From contig VCMS01000022.1 in assembly GCA_022539475.1 (NCBI GenBank), positions 790,237-854,236 of the forward strand: a DNA stretch of 64,000 nt. Direction: 5' to 3'. A model generated the notes under the pieces. The model had not been told where the DNA came from and did not search any database. It worked only from the letters and a program-made list of their open reading frames with translations. Shown here piece by piece: positions 46,932 to 56,204 of the stretch. Source of the stretch: Gracilaria domingensis (Eukaryota; Rhodophyta; Florideophyceae; Gracilariales; Gracilariaceae). Position 1 is the stretch's first letter. The number at the start of each line of letters is the position of its first letter. The position numbers and the translations under genes are program-made.

Positions 46932-48593
46932 ATGGTGCTACTGCCCGTAAACGGCATCGAGATCGACTTTCCCTATGAACCCTACGGCGCACAGATCCGC
47001 TATATGTCCCATGTTATCGACGCGCTTCGAAACGGAAGTAACGCGCTTCTCGAATCTCCCACGGGCACTGGAAAAACGCTTTGTCTCTTGTGCGCATCGC
47101 TAGCGTGGCGCCATACGTACATCGCAGCCCTTCAAGCTGGGGTCGTGGCTTCCTCCTCATCAGCTCCGTTATTGAAGAAAGCGGGCGTCCGCCCCAGCCA
47201 CAGTGCGAAGAGCACGTCTGCGCTAGATGTCCTCCTTCGTCCCCAGGCTAATGCTCATCTAGCAGCGCCGCGGATCATCTTTGCGTCGCGCACGCATTCT
47301 CAGCTGGCACAAGCCATCAATGAACTGAAACAGACTGTTTACAAGCCTAGCATGTCTATGCTGGCTAGTCGCGACCAACTTTGCGTTCACCCAATTTCCG
47401 ATTCCTTGTCTGGTTCGCGCTTGAATTCGATGTGCAGACGCATCACCCAGAAGAGACAATGTCGTTTCCACATCCCAATTGCGTCCCCTCGCCTGCATGA
47501 AAACCAAAGCGTAGAACTAATTAGTAAAATGCAGCAAGCTGGCGTCATGGACATCGAAGAACTTCGCGATTTTGGCAAGTCCCAATGTGCATGCCCCTGG
47601 TTTCTTTCGAGGGCCGCTGCCCAAGCCGATGGCTGTGAGGTTTTATTCATACCTTACAACTATCTTCTTGATAAGAGCATTCGCTCAACCCTGGAAATCG
47701 ATTGGAGCAATGACATTGTCATCATCGATGAAGCTCATAATTTGGAATCCATCTGCGCCGATTCTTATAGCTTCGATCTTACGTCATCCCTCAGGTCTCA
47801 ATGTGATGCTGAGTTATCTGCCATTTTGGAGAGTGGCATACGCCCGGGCGGTATTACTATTCCAGCCCTGCAGCATCTCGAAAAAACTGAGCAAGGTCTA
47901 AATGCATTGATTGGAACGGAGAACCGCGAGCTTCAAGAAATCAGGGTTCTGCGAAATATGCTAAACACCATTGAGCACTTCGCAGGAAGTGCTCGTCTGG
48001 ATCAAGGTCAAAACGGTGACGTATCGTTTTCTGTGTACCCAGGCGGACAAATTCAGCGAGTGCTTCAAGAAAACCAAGGACCTACGGCTGATACATATGA
48101 GTTGTTTATTGAATTGCTTGATCGGGCAATGGGCAGAGAAGCAGAGATCAGTGATTCTTCTAACCAAAGGGGTACGCAGCGTTCATCTGGTGCAGGGAGT
48201 AGTGCAATGAAAGTATTGCAAACTGCTATTCGCTTGCTGTTTGAAACCAAGATGTCTGGGAATGAAGACAGTTTTCGCACAGTGGTTCAGCAGTCCAAGT
48301 CCAAACAAGCGACGGGTCGTACCTTATCCTATTGGTGCTTTAAACCTGCGATCGCAATGGGTTCACTGAAGACTCTGAATCTACGATGTTTGCTGTTGAC
48401 CAGCGGTACATTGTCACCTATGGATTCTTTTGCTGCGGAACTAGGCTTAGAATTTCCTGTTCGTCTAGAAAACCCTCATGTCGTAACCAGGGCACAAATA
48501 TGGGCTGGAATCATCCCCACTGGTCCGGATATAAACGGCGTACGCGGCGCTCGCCTTACTTCCGCATTTTCACGCCAGAGGAGAACACTCTAG
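46932..48593 (+). CDS. RTEL1: RTEL1-type Fe-S DNA helicase, N-terminal part
   Basis: 553 codons. The start M-V-L-L-P-V-N-G-I-E-I-D-F-P-Y-E-P-Y and the Walker A motif S-P-T-G-T-G-K-T-L-C-L-L-C match RTEL1. The four Fe-S cysteines (M-C-R-R, Q-C-R-F-H, A-C-P-W, G-C-E) and I-I-D-E-A-H-N follow. The frame ends in a stop at 48591-48593, just after G-A-R-L-T-S-A-F-S-R-Q, a conserved region of the family. The protein continues in the +1 frame at once (next entry). RTEL1 unwinds D-loops, T-loops and G-quadruplexes at telomeres and forks. Confidence 0.92.
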   Translation: MVLLPVNGIEIDFPYEPYGAQIRYMSHVIDALRNGSNALLESPTGTGKTLCLLCASLAWRHTYIAALQAGVVASSSSAPLLKKAGVRPSHSAKSTSALDVLLRPQANAHLAAPRIIFASRTHSQLAQAINELKQTVYKPSMSMLASRDQLCVHPISDSLSGSRLNSMCRRITQKRQCRFHIPIASPRLHENQSVELISKMQQAGVMDIEELRDFGKSQCACPWFLSRAAAQADGCEVLFIPYNYLLDKSIRSTLEIDWSNDIVIIDEAHNLESICADSYSFDLTSSLRSQCDAELSAILESGIRPGGITIPALQHLEKTEQGLNALIGTENRELQEIRVLRNMLNTIEHFAGSARLDQGQNGDVSFSVYPGGQIQRVLQENQGPTADTYELFIELLDRAMGREAEISDSSNQRGTQRSSGAGSSAMKVLQTAIRLLFETKMSGNEDSFRTVVQQSKSKQATGRTLSYWCFKPAIAMGSLKTLNLRCLLLTSGTLSPMDSFAAELGLEFPVRLENPHVVTRAQIWAGIIPTGPDINGVRGARLTSAFSRQRRTL

Positions 48594-50157
48594 CATTGAG
48601 CTAGGAAGGACGCTCATTAGGGTTTCGTCGATTGTGCCGGATGGGCTTCTGGTTTTCTTCCCGTCATACGGTTCTTTAAATTACTGCATGGATGTCTGGC
48701 AAAAATTCGGCCCGTTCCCAAACAGGGCTAAGCCATCCATATGGGAGCATCTTCTACAAAAGAAAGGTATTGTCGCAGAGGAACGAGATTCTTCCAAATC
48801 AGCTGCTGCTATTCTTGCTCATCGTTCAAATGTAGACAGCCGTCTTGGCTCAATACTGCTCGCAGTATGTCGCGGAAAAGTTTCTGAAGGTATCGATTTC
48901 AGTGACGAGTACGGACGAGCAGTGATTATCACAGGTCTTCCGTACCCGTCCGCATTGGATCCAAAAGTAGTTTTGAAACGAGAGTTCGCTGATAAAGAGG
49001 CAGCAGCGTCTAGTAAGCAGCCGATTCAACTAGCAGCTAGAAAACGTACTGCCAAGGTATTGAATGGATCAGAGTGGTACACCACGCAAGCTGTCCGTGC
49101 CGTGAACCAAGCTGTCGGTCGTGCCATTCGGCATCGCTTTGATTATGGAGCCATTATTCTCTGTGAGGAACGTTTTCAGGCTAAGAGCTTGCAAGGGAAA
49201 GTCTCAAAATGGATTCGTCCGAATCTCTCTGTTTGTCCTACGTTCACTGCAGCTGAAAGATCTCTGGAAAGATTCTATTCGGGAGCTGTAGTCTCAAAGT
49301 TTGCTAAGGAAGGGGAGCAGAAAAGGCTCGAAGCTCAAAAACGTCGACGAGAACGGTCCTCACAACCTCTAGCTACTGAAGTGGAGAGGGAAAGTATCAA
49401 AACGGCGCAGAAGCTCCTCAATGATATGAATCCTCCTAAAACAACGGATCGAGAATTCTTGGATGAACTGATGAAGTTCTCGGCGCGCTTCAAGGACGAT
49501 TATTCAGTCAAGCAGAAGAACTTGGTAGAAGACAAAAGGAAGATTTCGAAAGTGTTGGATTTCGGAAGTCAGGAGGCGAGAGGGGGTATGCTGGACAGTG
49601 GCTCCCTGCGTTTTTCCGTCACCAATGGTACTGCGAAGAATGTCCGAAGCAGTAGCAAGCGGCGCGCCGTATTTCTTGCCGCTCAGGCGGAAACGATAGA
49701 GGACGACGAGGAGGATGGTTCAAAGCCAAAGCGATTTCGAGGCGACGACCAGCGAACAGAGCACAATGTGACTCAGCAAAAAACACAAGCTCAGAGTGCA
49801 CCAAGTCTAAAGAACAAGGTCGATGGAAAACCAAAGCTTTCCGATCAAATCAAAATAGTTTTTTCTAGTCGAGGAGATCAACGGGAATTCCTTAAACGGT
49901 TCCGTGAGTTTCTGACTCAACAGGCTAAGATTAAGGAAGGCGTTGGTCCTTTGCAAACCGAAGGAGAGTTGAAACAAAATGAAGACAAAGCGAAACAAGC
50001 ATTGGAAAAGGTGGTCTGCTTCACTGTGGAACAGGAAAGCGCAAAAACTCTTAAGAAACACTTTCTGAGAGAATTGCGAGCCAAGATTCCTTCTACCTTT
50101 CAGCCTTTTTACGACGCCACGATTTCCCAAGCAGAGACCAGATTAGACCCATCATGA
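48577..50157 (+). CDS. RTEL1: RTEL1-type helicase, C-terminal part in the +1 frame
   Basis: Continues the helicase one base out of frame: H-S-S-I-E-L-G-R-T-L-I-R-V, P-D-G-L-L-V-F-F-P-S-Y, G-K-V-S-E-G-I-D-F-S-D (motif V), I-I-T-G-L-P-Y-P, and Q-A-V-G-R-A-I-R-H-R (motif VI). A harmonin-N-like domain occurs near the C-terminus (about 49850-50130). The first ATG in this frame is at 48634, too late to start a separate protein that would make sense alone. The spacing across the junction equals that of RTEL1 if one base is skipped, and no intron of suitable phase would keep the conserved residues. It may be a sequence error, a recent mutation or +1 recoding. Confidence 0.88.
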   Translation, partial: RGEHSSIELGRTLIRVSSIVPDGLLVFFPSYGSLNYCMDVWQKFGPFPNRAKPSIWEHLLQKKGIVAEERDSSKSAAAILAHRSNVDSRLGSILLAVCRGKVSEGIDFSDEYGRAVIITGLPYPSALDPKVVLKREFADKEAAASSKQPIQLAARKRTAKVLNGSEWYTTQAVRAVNQAVGRAIRHRFDYGAIILCEERFQAKSLQGKVSKWIRPNLSVCPTFTAAERSLERFYSGAVVSKFAKEGEQKRLEAQKRRRERSSQPLATEVERESIKTAQKLLNDMNPPKTTDREFLDELMKFSARFKDDYSVKQKNLVEDKRKISKVLDFGSQEARGGMLDSGSLRFSVTNGTAKNVRSSSKRRAVFLAAQAETIEDDEEDGSKPKRFRGDDQRTEHNVTQQKTQAQSAPSLKNKVDGKPKLSDQIKIVFSSRGDQREFLKRFREFLTQQAKIKEGVGPLQTEGELKQNEDKAKQALEKVVCFTVEQESAKTLKKHFLRELRAKIPSTFQPFYDATISQAETRLDPS

Positions 50158-50269
50158 AGAAGAGAAAGAAACAGGAACAGAACTCCACTCCCGGAATCCA
50201 GGTTTTACACCGGCATTCGGCGCTCTGTGGACGGCACAGTAATCAATGGACCATCAGGATTTAATCCAG

Positions 50270-50735
50270 TCATGAGTCTTTGGTTTCCTCTGGGGCACTA
50301 CCTTTTTCGGTCGGCTTAGAGGTTTCTTCCTCTTTCTCCTCTTTGGTATCGTCCTTCTCTGGATTTGCGTTCTTTTCTCCATTCTCCTGCTCCTTCTCGT
50401 TACGCTTACTGAAGTACTCATCCATCTCAGCGTCTAACGCTGCAGCACGTTTCGCACGCAGCTGTTCCTGAGCTTCCTTCTTGAACTCCTCCTCGCGCCC
50501 TTCGCGTTTCGCTCGCAAAAGATCCATTTCGTAGTCCAACTGCTCTTGAGCAGTTCGCTGGTAGAAATCCTTACGGCGGTCTGCAAGATGTTAGAGTTGA
50601 TAAAGAAACTTGACAGGAACTTCGTTGCAGAATGTGGGAGATGTGCTGCGTACCGTTTCGCCTAGATCTTCGGTCGCGACCTCTTCCGCGACCGCGACCG
50701 CGATTCACACGTCTTCCAGACTTTTGAATGACCAT
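50270..50735 (-). CDS. RGG / FoP-like RNA-export adaptor, two exons
   Basis: Exon 1 is 50654-50735, intron 50581-50653 (73 nt, GT...AG), exon 2 50270-50580; joined length 393 nt gives 130 residues in frame. Exon 1 encodes M-V-I-Q-K-S-G-R-R and an R-G-R-G-R-G-R-G-R run. Exon 2 holds two related motifs, E-Q-L-D-Y-E-M-D-L and A-L-D-A-E-M-D-E-Y-F, like the FoP-duplication / UAP56-binding motifs of CHTOP and related TREX mRNA-export adaptors, and ends in a K/E-rich tail. The family call rests on these short motifs. It is convergent with the helicase gene, 112 bp apart. Confidence 0.65.
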
Positions 50736-51517
50736 GTTTATTTCAGAAAACCCTGCACTGGGAGCAACTTTCGAAGATGAACGGTGGTCTACCTATTCAA
50801 TGAGCCGAACAGCAATCCTGAAGACAGTGGTGGCCGATAGTTTGACGGCTCTGTAGAAGCTGTTTGGTTTTTGCTTTAAGCAGAAGATAATGGTTGGCAA
50901 GACCCGCAAGGTGCGGAACAACTGGGAAGCGACGTCGGGCCGGCTTTCGGCATTCGCTAAAGGCGTTCACTTTGTCTTTGCCGCCGGACGCTCGTCGAAG
51001 CATTTTCTATTTTGTTCACCGAGTTTTTCGCGCCAGAAATTTTGAATTTACGTAAATTCCTTTGTAAACAAACTTTCGCGGATGTTCGAAGTTTGAACTT
51101 CAAACAAACACCGCAAAGAGGTCACATTGAACGTTTTTCAGTTTTTCCGCTCCGAATTTCAACCCCAATTACAGTGGGAAACGGAGAATGGTTACACGTA
51201 TCGGAATCGTACATGTTTCCCCGTGAAAGATTAGTCAAATAATCCATTTGATCTACGAAACAAACCCACGTTCTCCAAAACATTACCCAACATCCTTGAG
51301 CTTGCTTCAGTCGTCGCTAGAGTTGGACGAGCTTATGATAAACATCCGAATGTATTGTAAATGCTATGCTCGGTGCTATGAAGTTTGACACAAGAGCAGT
51401 TTCCTCCCCGAGTTCTCGAACAACGTCCAGAGAAGCAACACAAGAGACGCTTACTATTGGCTCCACCAAATTTTGTGGGAGCGCCCAGTGAGCGTGGTTT
51501 CATATTTCTCTTCTGGT
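50736..51517. promoter_or_regulatory. Divergent region of the FoP-like and SMG-like genes
   Basis: 782 bp upstream of both genes. No repeat or small gene recognised; short ORFs are not supported. Confidence 0.35.
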
Positions 51518-54049
51518 ATGGAAGAGGCTTTGAAGTCTCGAAAAGCTGCAAGGGATTCCTTCTGTAGAATTCGAAAAGAGTTGGGTCTAAATGACGGGGA
51601 TGACTTTGAAATGAGTCTTCGAGACCTTGCGCTAGAGAAGGGTAAAAACAGATTTCTCAAATTCCTCAGACGCCAACGGCGTTTTCTTGATGCCGTCACT
51701 TCTGTTATTAAGAACGCAGTACGTCCAATATAGCCTTCCCTGTGTTCCTCGCTTGAGTTTTTTCATTATTTCTCACAGTTCATGTCACTCACTGTGTTCC
51801 TGTAGAGTTTTGGTCACCAGATTCTTGATGCTGTTTCACTCTGCGAGAAGCAAGGTCTGGATCCGAACCAATACGATATCGCTGCTGAAATTGGGCAGCT
51901 GTTCCATTCAGGAGTAAGCAAGCCAACTAGTAAGCTGCGATCTTATGTGGACAAGAAAGTGAATTCAAAGTTGGGAAAATTTGCGAAGACTCTTATACAA
52001 AACATAGTGGCGCAGCCAATTGAGATGTTAATCGAAGCTGGAAATACTATTCTCAGCACTTATCTTAATTTAGATGATCACTCACAGCAGAAGAAACGGC
52101 TTCGAGAATCTGCTGTCCGCATCCTCATGCATCTTAGTGATTGCTTCCGATATCGCTTTGATTGCAAAACGGCTCAGAATATGGCAGAGATCATGCTCTA
52201 CTCAGAGTCTAAGAATCCCGAAGCATATATGCGTATGGCAATGAATGCAGGAGTGGCAACCGATTTCGCTCAAGATATTACCCCTTTCTTTCATTATTGT
52301 GTGTTTCTGGATAATAGAAATGTGCTTATCGAACATGCCGAAGCAAAAGTGGTTCACCTATATGTGAAGGAGATGCTGAATGGAAGAGGAAGCCGTCCTG
52401 ATTCTGTTCGAAGCACGGCGATCCTGATGTTCGTCGATGCTATATGGGGGTTGATATCGGGAGATATGAAGAATGCATCACGTAAAGTTCGTGATGAAAC
52501 CCTTTGGAAGAGCTTAACAAAATTCGTGAAGGAAGCCACTGGAAAGGATATTCTGTACATGATTGGCGCGTTCATGTTTGCTCACTATAGATCTACAACT
52601 GAAGCAAATGACAATAGTGAACATAATCTTCATTGCGAGCTAGCGGATTACGCTCTTTCCCGATTGGTAACTGTTCTAGCAGATGCAGTGGCAGAAAAGT
52701 TGAAAGAAGTGAAGACTTTAGTTCGAAGTCGAAAAAAGAACAGACGGCGCTCGATCCAAAAGAAGCGAAAGAAGAAGGACCCAAATCATATCAGTGGTGA
52801 TGGAGCGGAAATCGTTGCGTATGAGGCCTTGAACTATGTTGGACCAATTGAAGAACGTGTGCCACATCTGGGAGCCTTAAGCTTCATAACGCATTATTGG
52901 GCTTCGAGAAAGGTTCATATCCGCCATCCACCTGACACCCAAGCCGTAGCGAATACATTACAAGGTTTACAGACGGTGGTAAACGAGATAAGGCTCATTA
53001 ATGAAATGACTTTCACGCTGAGTTTAAGCCAGCACTTGGAAAACCGAACGTTGAAGAACTCAAGAGCCTTGCCTCCCCTGTTCGAAGATTCTTTGTTTTG
53101 TAACCTCTCGCTGTGCGAAAAGCTTGGATTGTTCCGGGATGTGCGGGTAAGCAGAGTCACATTCGAAAGTCTGTTCAACAGCGAACCACCGAATCTTCGG
53201 AATATCATTCACGGCAACTCAACGACGACCTATGAATCTATTGTCCAGACCACTGCTGCAAGATATATCAGAGCGTTTTCACTTCAATGTGCTCGAGAAG
53301 CAAAGGTCAATGTCGACGAGCTAGGCGTCGTTGCAACCATATCCATAGTAGCGTCGATTATCAGAAAACAGCGCATCTCTAATTTGATATCTGAGCTAGA
53401 AAAGTTTGGGGGAGGCAAACTAGCTCGCATGCTGATACAGGTACCGAAGTTTGGCGAAGCTCAGCGACTGGATTTCGAGCGCGACGGGTCTCTTTCTCCT
53501 CCTCTACCTGGTCAGAGGCCCTTCGAAGAGTGCCAAAATGTTCAGGACAACCAAGAAAGCGTTGACATTGAAGCGCTTTTGACGAAACGTCGGAGACTAA
53601 TCGGCTCATTCACTCCTGGGCAATCTAAAGCCCAATACACAATAGAGAACGAAGGCGAAAGTGATGCCATTGCACGAGCTTCTTCCCTCTCAAGTGGACA
53701 TCGTGAAGCGTGTCTGAGTGCGGAGCCAGCATTACGACATCCCAATTGCGCACAAACTCATGGAAAAGGTGCCACTATTCACGCAAACAGGAGTTCTAAA
53801 GAGCTTTCAGGTTTGTCTTTCAGAACACGACGACCAATGGATACTGGAAAGGTTTCTATCCGAGATGAGCCCTTACTCGAAGAGACCAAGAGCACCACTC
53901 TCAGCTTGCTAAAGCTAATCTATCCAGATCACACGAATTCTGTTTCACACCTCTGCTGCGAAGACCGAGACGACCCAGACTGGAGGACTCTACCCTCTGA
54001 ACTCCACTACGCCAACGTCACCACGTTTCCTGCTCTTGATGCTCCTTAA
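51518..54049 (+). CDS. EST1/SMG5-SMG7-like protein, two exons
   Basis: Exon 1 is 51518-51718, intron 51719-51805 (87 nt, GTACGT...TGTAG), exon 2 51806-54049; the joined 2,445 nt encode 814 residues. After the join, I-R-Y-type helices lead to L-S-D-C-F-R-Y-R-F, A-E-I-M-L-Y-S-E-S-K-N-P-E-A-Y and F-F-H-Y-C-V-F-L-D, the order seen in the 14-3-3-like TPR domain of EST1/SMG5/6/7 (LGDxxRYR...A..L.P..G..Y..LA...F.YC). A K/R-rich stretch (about 375-395) may be a nuclear signal. No PIN domain is seen at the C-terminus. Family members bind phosphorylated UPF1 in nonsense-mediated decay. The assignment is by motif order only. Confidence 0.6.
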
Positions 54050-54238
54050 AGACACAACAACTAAGTATGTTGAGGTGAATTGTGGCATTTTGTTGCACCT
54101 GGTCTCTACACCCGAGTCAGTCCATCAGATCATGGCGCTTCTCCTTTCCACTAAGTTTGAGCACTTCGTACCACTCTGGTACACATAGCGCTTTGATAAA
54201 CTTTGTGCAAGTTGGTATCTTTTCTGTTGTACTGAGAG

Positions 54239-54917
54239 CTATACAGTCAACGCGGTAGACCCAGGAACCTCTTCATCAAGATGAGCTCTTGAAAGAGTAG
54301 GGGTTTTCAGCTTGTACCTAATCAAAAGTGGTGGCCCAAGAGGTTCCGAAGAGGCAAATCGAGTGTTCCACCGATAGAAGAAGATAATGACAGAAACAAC
54401 CAAGTTATCGTCTTCTAGACCTGTTTTCAAACCATGGTCATGGTTTGTCTGTGATTTGAATGTCACCCCGCCCCAAGCAAAGCTGCGGCGCGGACGTGGA
54501 ACAGAAGAGGCACTAGGAACCAAATGCGGGCCTGTAACAGACGTTGGTAACAGGTCCGCAAAGCCTAGCGCTCTTAATTGCTTTCAAAGACAGCCAGGAA
54601 GATCTAATGAATGCCAATAAATAAAAACAAAGTCAATCGACCCAGTTAAAACCTTTGGGCGTCAACGCCTACGCTACCCACTCTATGCAACGTACCCATT
54701 CTGGTTTGGTAAGCTGCCAAAGTTGACCAAGAGCTGGAGCTTGTCCATTGGATATCGAAAACATTTCGCGTACAACGGTACGCATCCTCCTGCCTTCTTC
54801 TCCATCGTCTTCCTTTCGCTCTATCCCGTAAGCTTGAGAACGAGGCGCATACTGCTGAAGGGCTGTAGTACCCTTTGCCCCGTAAGAGCTTCGAGCATAC
54901 ATATTGCAGTTCACCAT
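54239..54917 (-). CDS. Hypothetical two-exon protein, divergent from TSR3
   Basis: Proposed exons 54696-54917 and 54239-54580, joined across a 115-nt intron with GTACGT donor and TTTGAAAG acceptor; 564 nt give 187 residues. Exon 1 encodes M-V-N-C-N-M-Y-A-R-S-S-Y-G and L-G-Q-L-W-Q-L-T-K-P-E-W; exon 2 L-R-A-L-G-F-A-D-L-L, W-G-G-V-T-F-K-S and L-I-R-Y-K-L-K-T-P. No family is recognised. Its ATG at 54917 overlaps the TSR3 ATG within one CATG; a later start at 54902 (M-Y-A-R) would separate them slightly. Gene structure is inferred and needs transcript support. Confidence 0.4.
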
Positions 54918-55740
54918 GCCGAAAAGGAAGTACAATAATCGCAAGCGTGCTGGAAGACAAGAACCCTCTATGAATCAGGCGCACGTAAATGGCCAAGTAG
55001 GGCAAACTAATCGTGACTATACTGGCCCTTCTTTAGCAATGTGGGACTTCAATCATTGCGCACCACAGAAATGTTCAGGAAGGAAGCTCGCGCGTATGGG
55101 AATGTTACGCTCTCTACGACTCTCTCAGAAACACCCGGGAGTAGTCTTGACACCGATGGGTACACGTGCCATATCGAGAGCCGATGCATCACTCGTAGAA
55201 GGATGTGGACTTGGAGTGGTTGACTGTTCATGGGCGAGGGTTGATGAAGTACAGTTTGACAGATTAAAAAGTGGTGCAGACCGACTTCTTCCGTTTCTAA
55301 TTGCTGCAAATCCTGTGAACTACGGAAAGCCTCTCAGGTTGACATGTGCCGAAGCCCTAGCCGGGGGGCTCTACATCATGGGGTTCACAAACCCAGCTCG
55401 CCAGGTTCTTAGCAAATTTGTTTGGGGTGATTCGTTTTGGCAATTGAACGAGGATTTGCTGGAAAGATATCGCAACTGCGAAAGTAGTGCAGCAGTTGTC
55501 GCTGTTCAAAACGCATATATTGCTGCGTGCGAAAAAGAAGTGGAAGAACGAAAACAGAGTGATGACCCTTTCTGGGGTCTTGGAAAAAGTGATAATGAAG
55601 CAAGCGGAAGTGAGGACTACGGGGCTGACGTTGAGAGCGAGGCAGAAAAGGAAATGTACATTGCTAATGTGGAGGTCATGTTAGATGCTATGCATGTGAC
55701 AAACGATGGTCAAGAAGAGACGCCTCATTCTGCTCGTTAG
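54916..55740 (+). CDS. TSR3: TSR3, 18S rRNA aminocarboxypropyltransferase
   Basis: 274 residues. The core (about 40-220) is clearly TSR3: L-A-M-W-D-F-N-H-C, K-C-S-G-R-K-L-A-R-M-G, H-P-G-V-V-L-T-P-M-G, V-V-D-C-S-W-A-R-V-D-E, A-A-N-P-V-N-Y-G-K-P-L-R-L-T-C-A-E-A-L-A. TSR3 transfers the 3-amino-3-carboxypropyl group of S-adenosylmethionine to the hypermodified pseudouridine of 18S rRNA, a late cytoplasmic step of 40S maturation. The N-terminus is basic and the C-terminus acidic, as in relatives. The ATG at 54916 is the first in frame. Confidence 0.96.
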   Translation: MPKRKYNNRKRAGRQEPSMNQAHVNGQVGQTNRDYTGPSLAMWDFNHCAPQKCSGRKLARMGMLRSLRLSQKHPGVVLTPMGTRAISRADASLVEGCGLGVVDCSWARVDEVQFDRLKSGADRLLPFLIAANPVNYGKPLRLTCAEALAGGLYIMGFTNPARQVLSKFVWGDSFWQLNEDLLERYRNCESSAAVVAVQNAYIAACEKEVEERKQSDDPFWGLGKSDNEASGSEDYGADVESEAEKEMYIANVEVMLDAMHVTNDGQEETPHSAR

Positions 55741-56204
55741 TTAATCTCACGTGCTAGAGCTGTTGGTAAACTAACTGTTCAAACCCACCATTACCCTGTT
55801 CTAGAGTATTTAAGCAGCTCATTGATGCCCAGCGAGGACCTTGTCCCGACGTTTGTGCTTGCCTGCGCTAAGTGATCGTCAGGGTCTACCTTCGGTAGCT
55901 GTTAAGACGATAATTAGAAAGGGCCTGAAAAGGTTTTGGCCTTCCCAGTGAGCAGTTGCCAGTGAGAGAACGTTTCTTTCAACAGAAACGTTCTTTAGCA
56001 AGCCGGAATTAGGCTGTTACACCCATAAACAGAGAGAGAGAGAAGCAGCTCATTGACCTTCAGGAGACCAATCCTGATGAGCGGCTTCTTCAGTCAATAC
56101 GCGAAATTCGCTGAAAAGATGAGCCCGAGTTGCTTAGAACCTACGGAGTACACAGTTGTTGTATCTCTCTTTATATGCACTCACTACCTGTGACTTCTTA
56201 AGCT
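55741..56204. other. Intergenic region carrying a short LINE insertion
   Basis: 464 bp between TSR3 and the ANTH gene (both stops face this gap). About half of it is the LINE copy listed next; the rest shows nothing recognisable. Confidence 0.5.
55812..56056 (+). mobile_element. 5'-truncated LINE copy with 14-bp target-site duplication
   Basis: The element spans 55826-56042 (217 bp) and is flanked by a perfect direct repeat AAGCAGCTCATTGA (55812-55825 and 56043-56056). It ends in CCCATAAACA followed by (GA)n, the retroelement tail also seen near 4322, 22199, 22513 and 37313. Its body aligns with the LINE C-terminal fragment at 22430-22500 (CTGAAGAGG/CTGAAAAGG, TGGCCTT, GTGAGAGA-CGTT). Long target-site duplication, 5' truncation and a simple tail are hallmarks of target-primed reverse transcription. 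It contains an 11-bp hairpin, AGAACGTTTCT/AGAAACGTTCT. Confidence 0.8.

Noticed and set aside
48505-48590. Intron as the explanation of the RTEL1 frame change
   Set aside because: Available GT...AG pairs either keep the phase unchanged or delete the conserved G-P-D and L-T-S-A-F residues.
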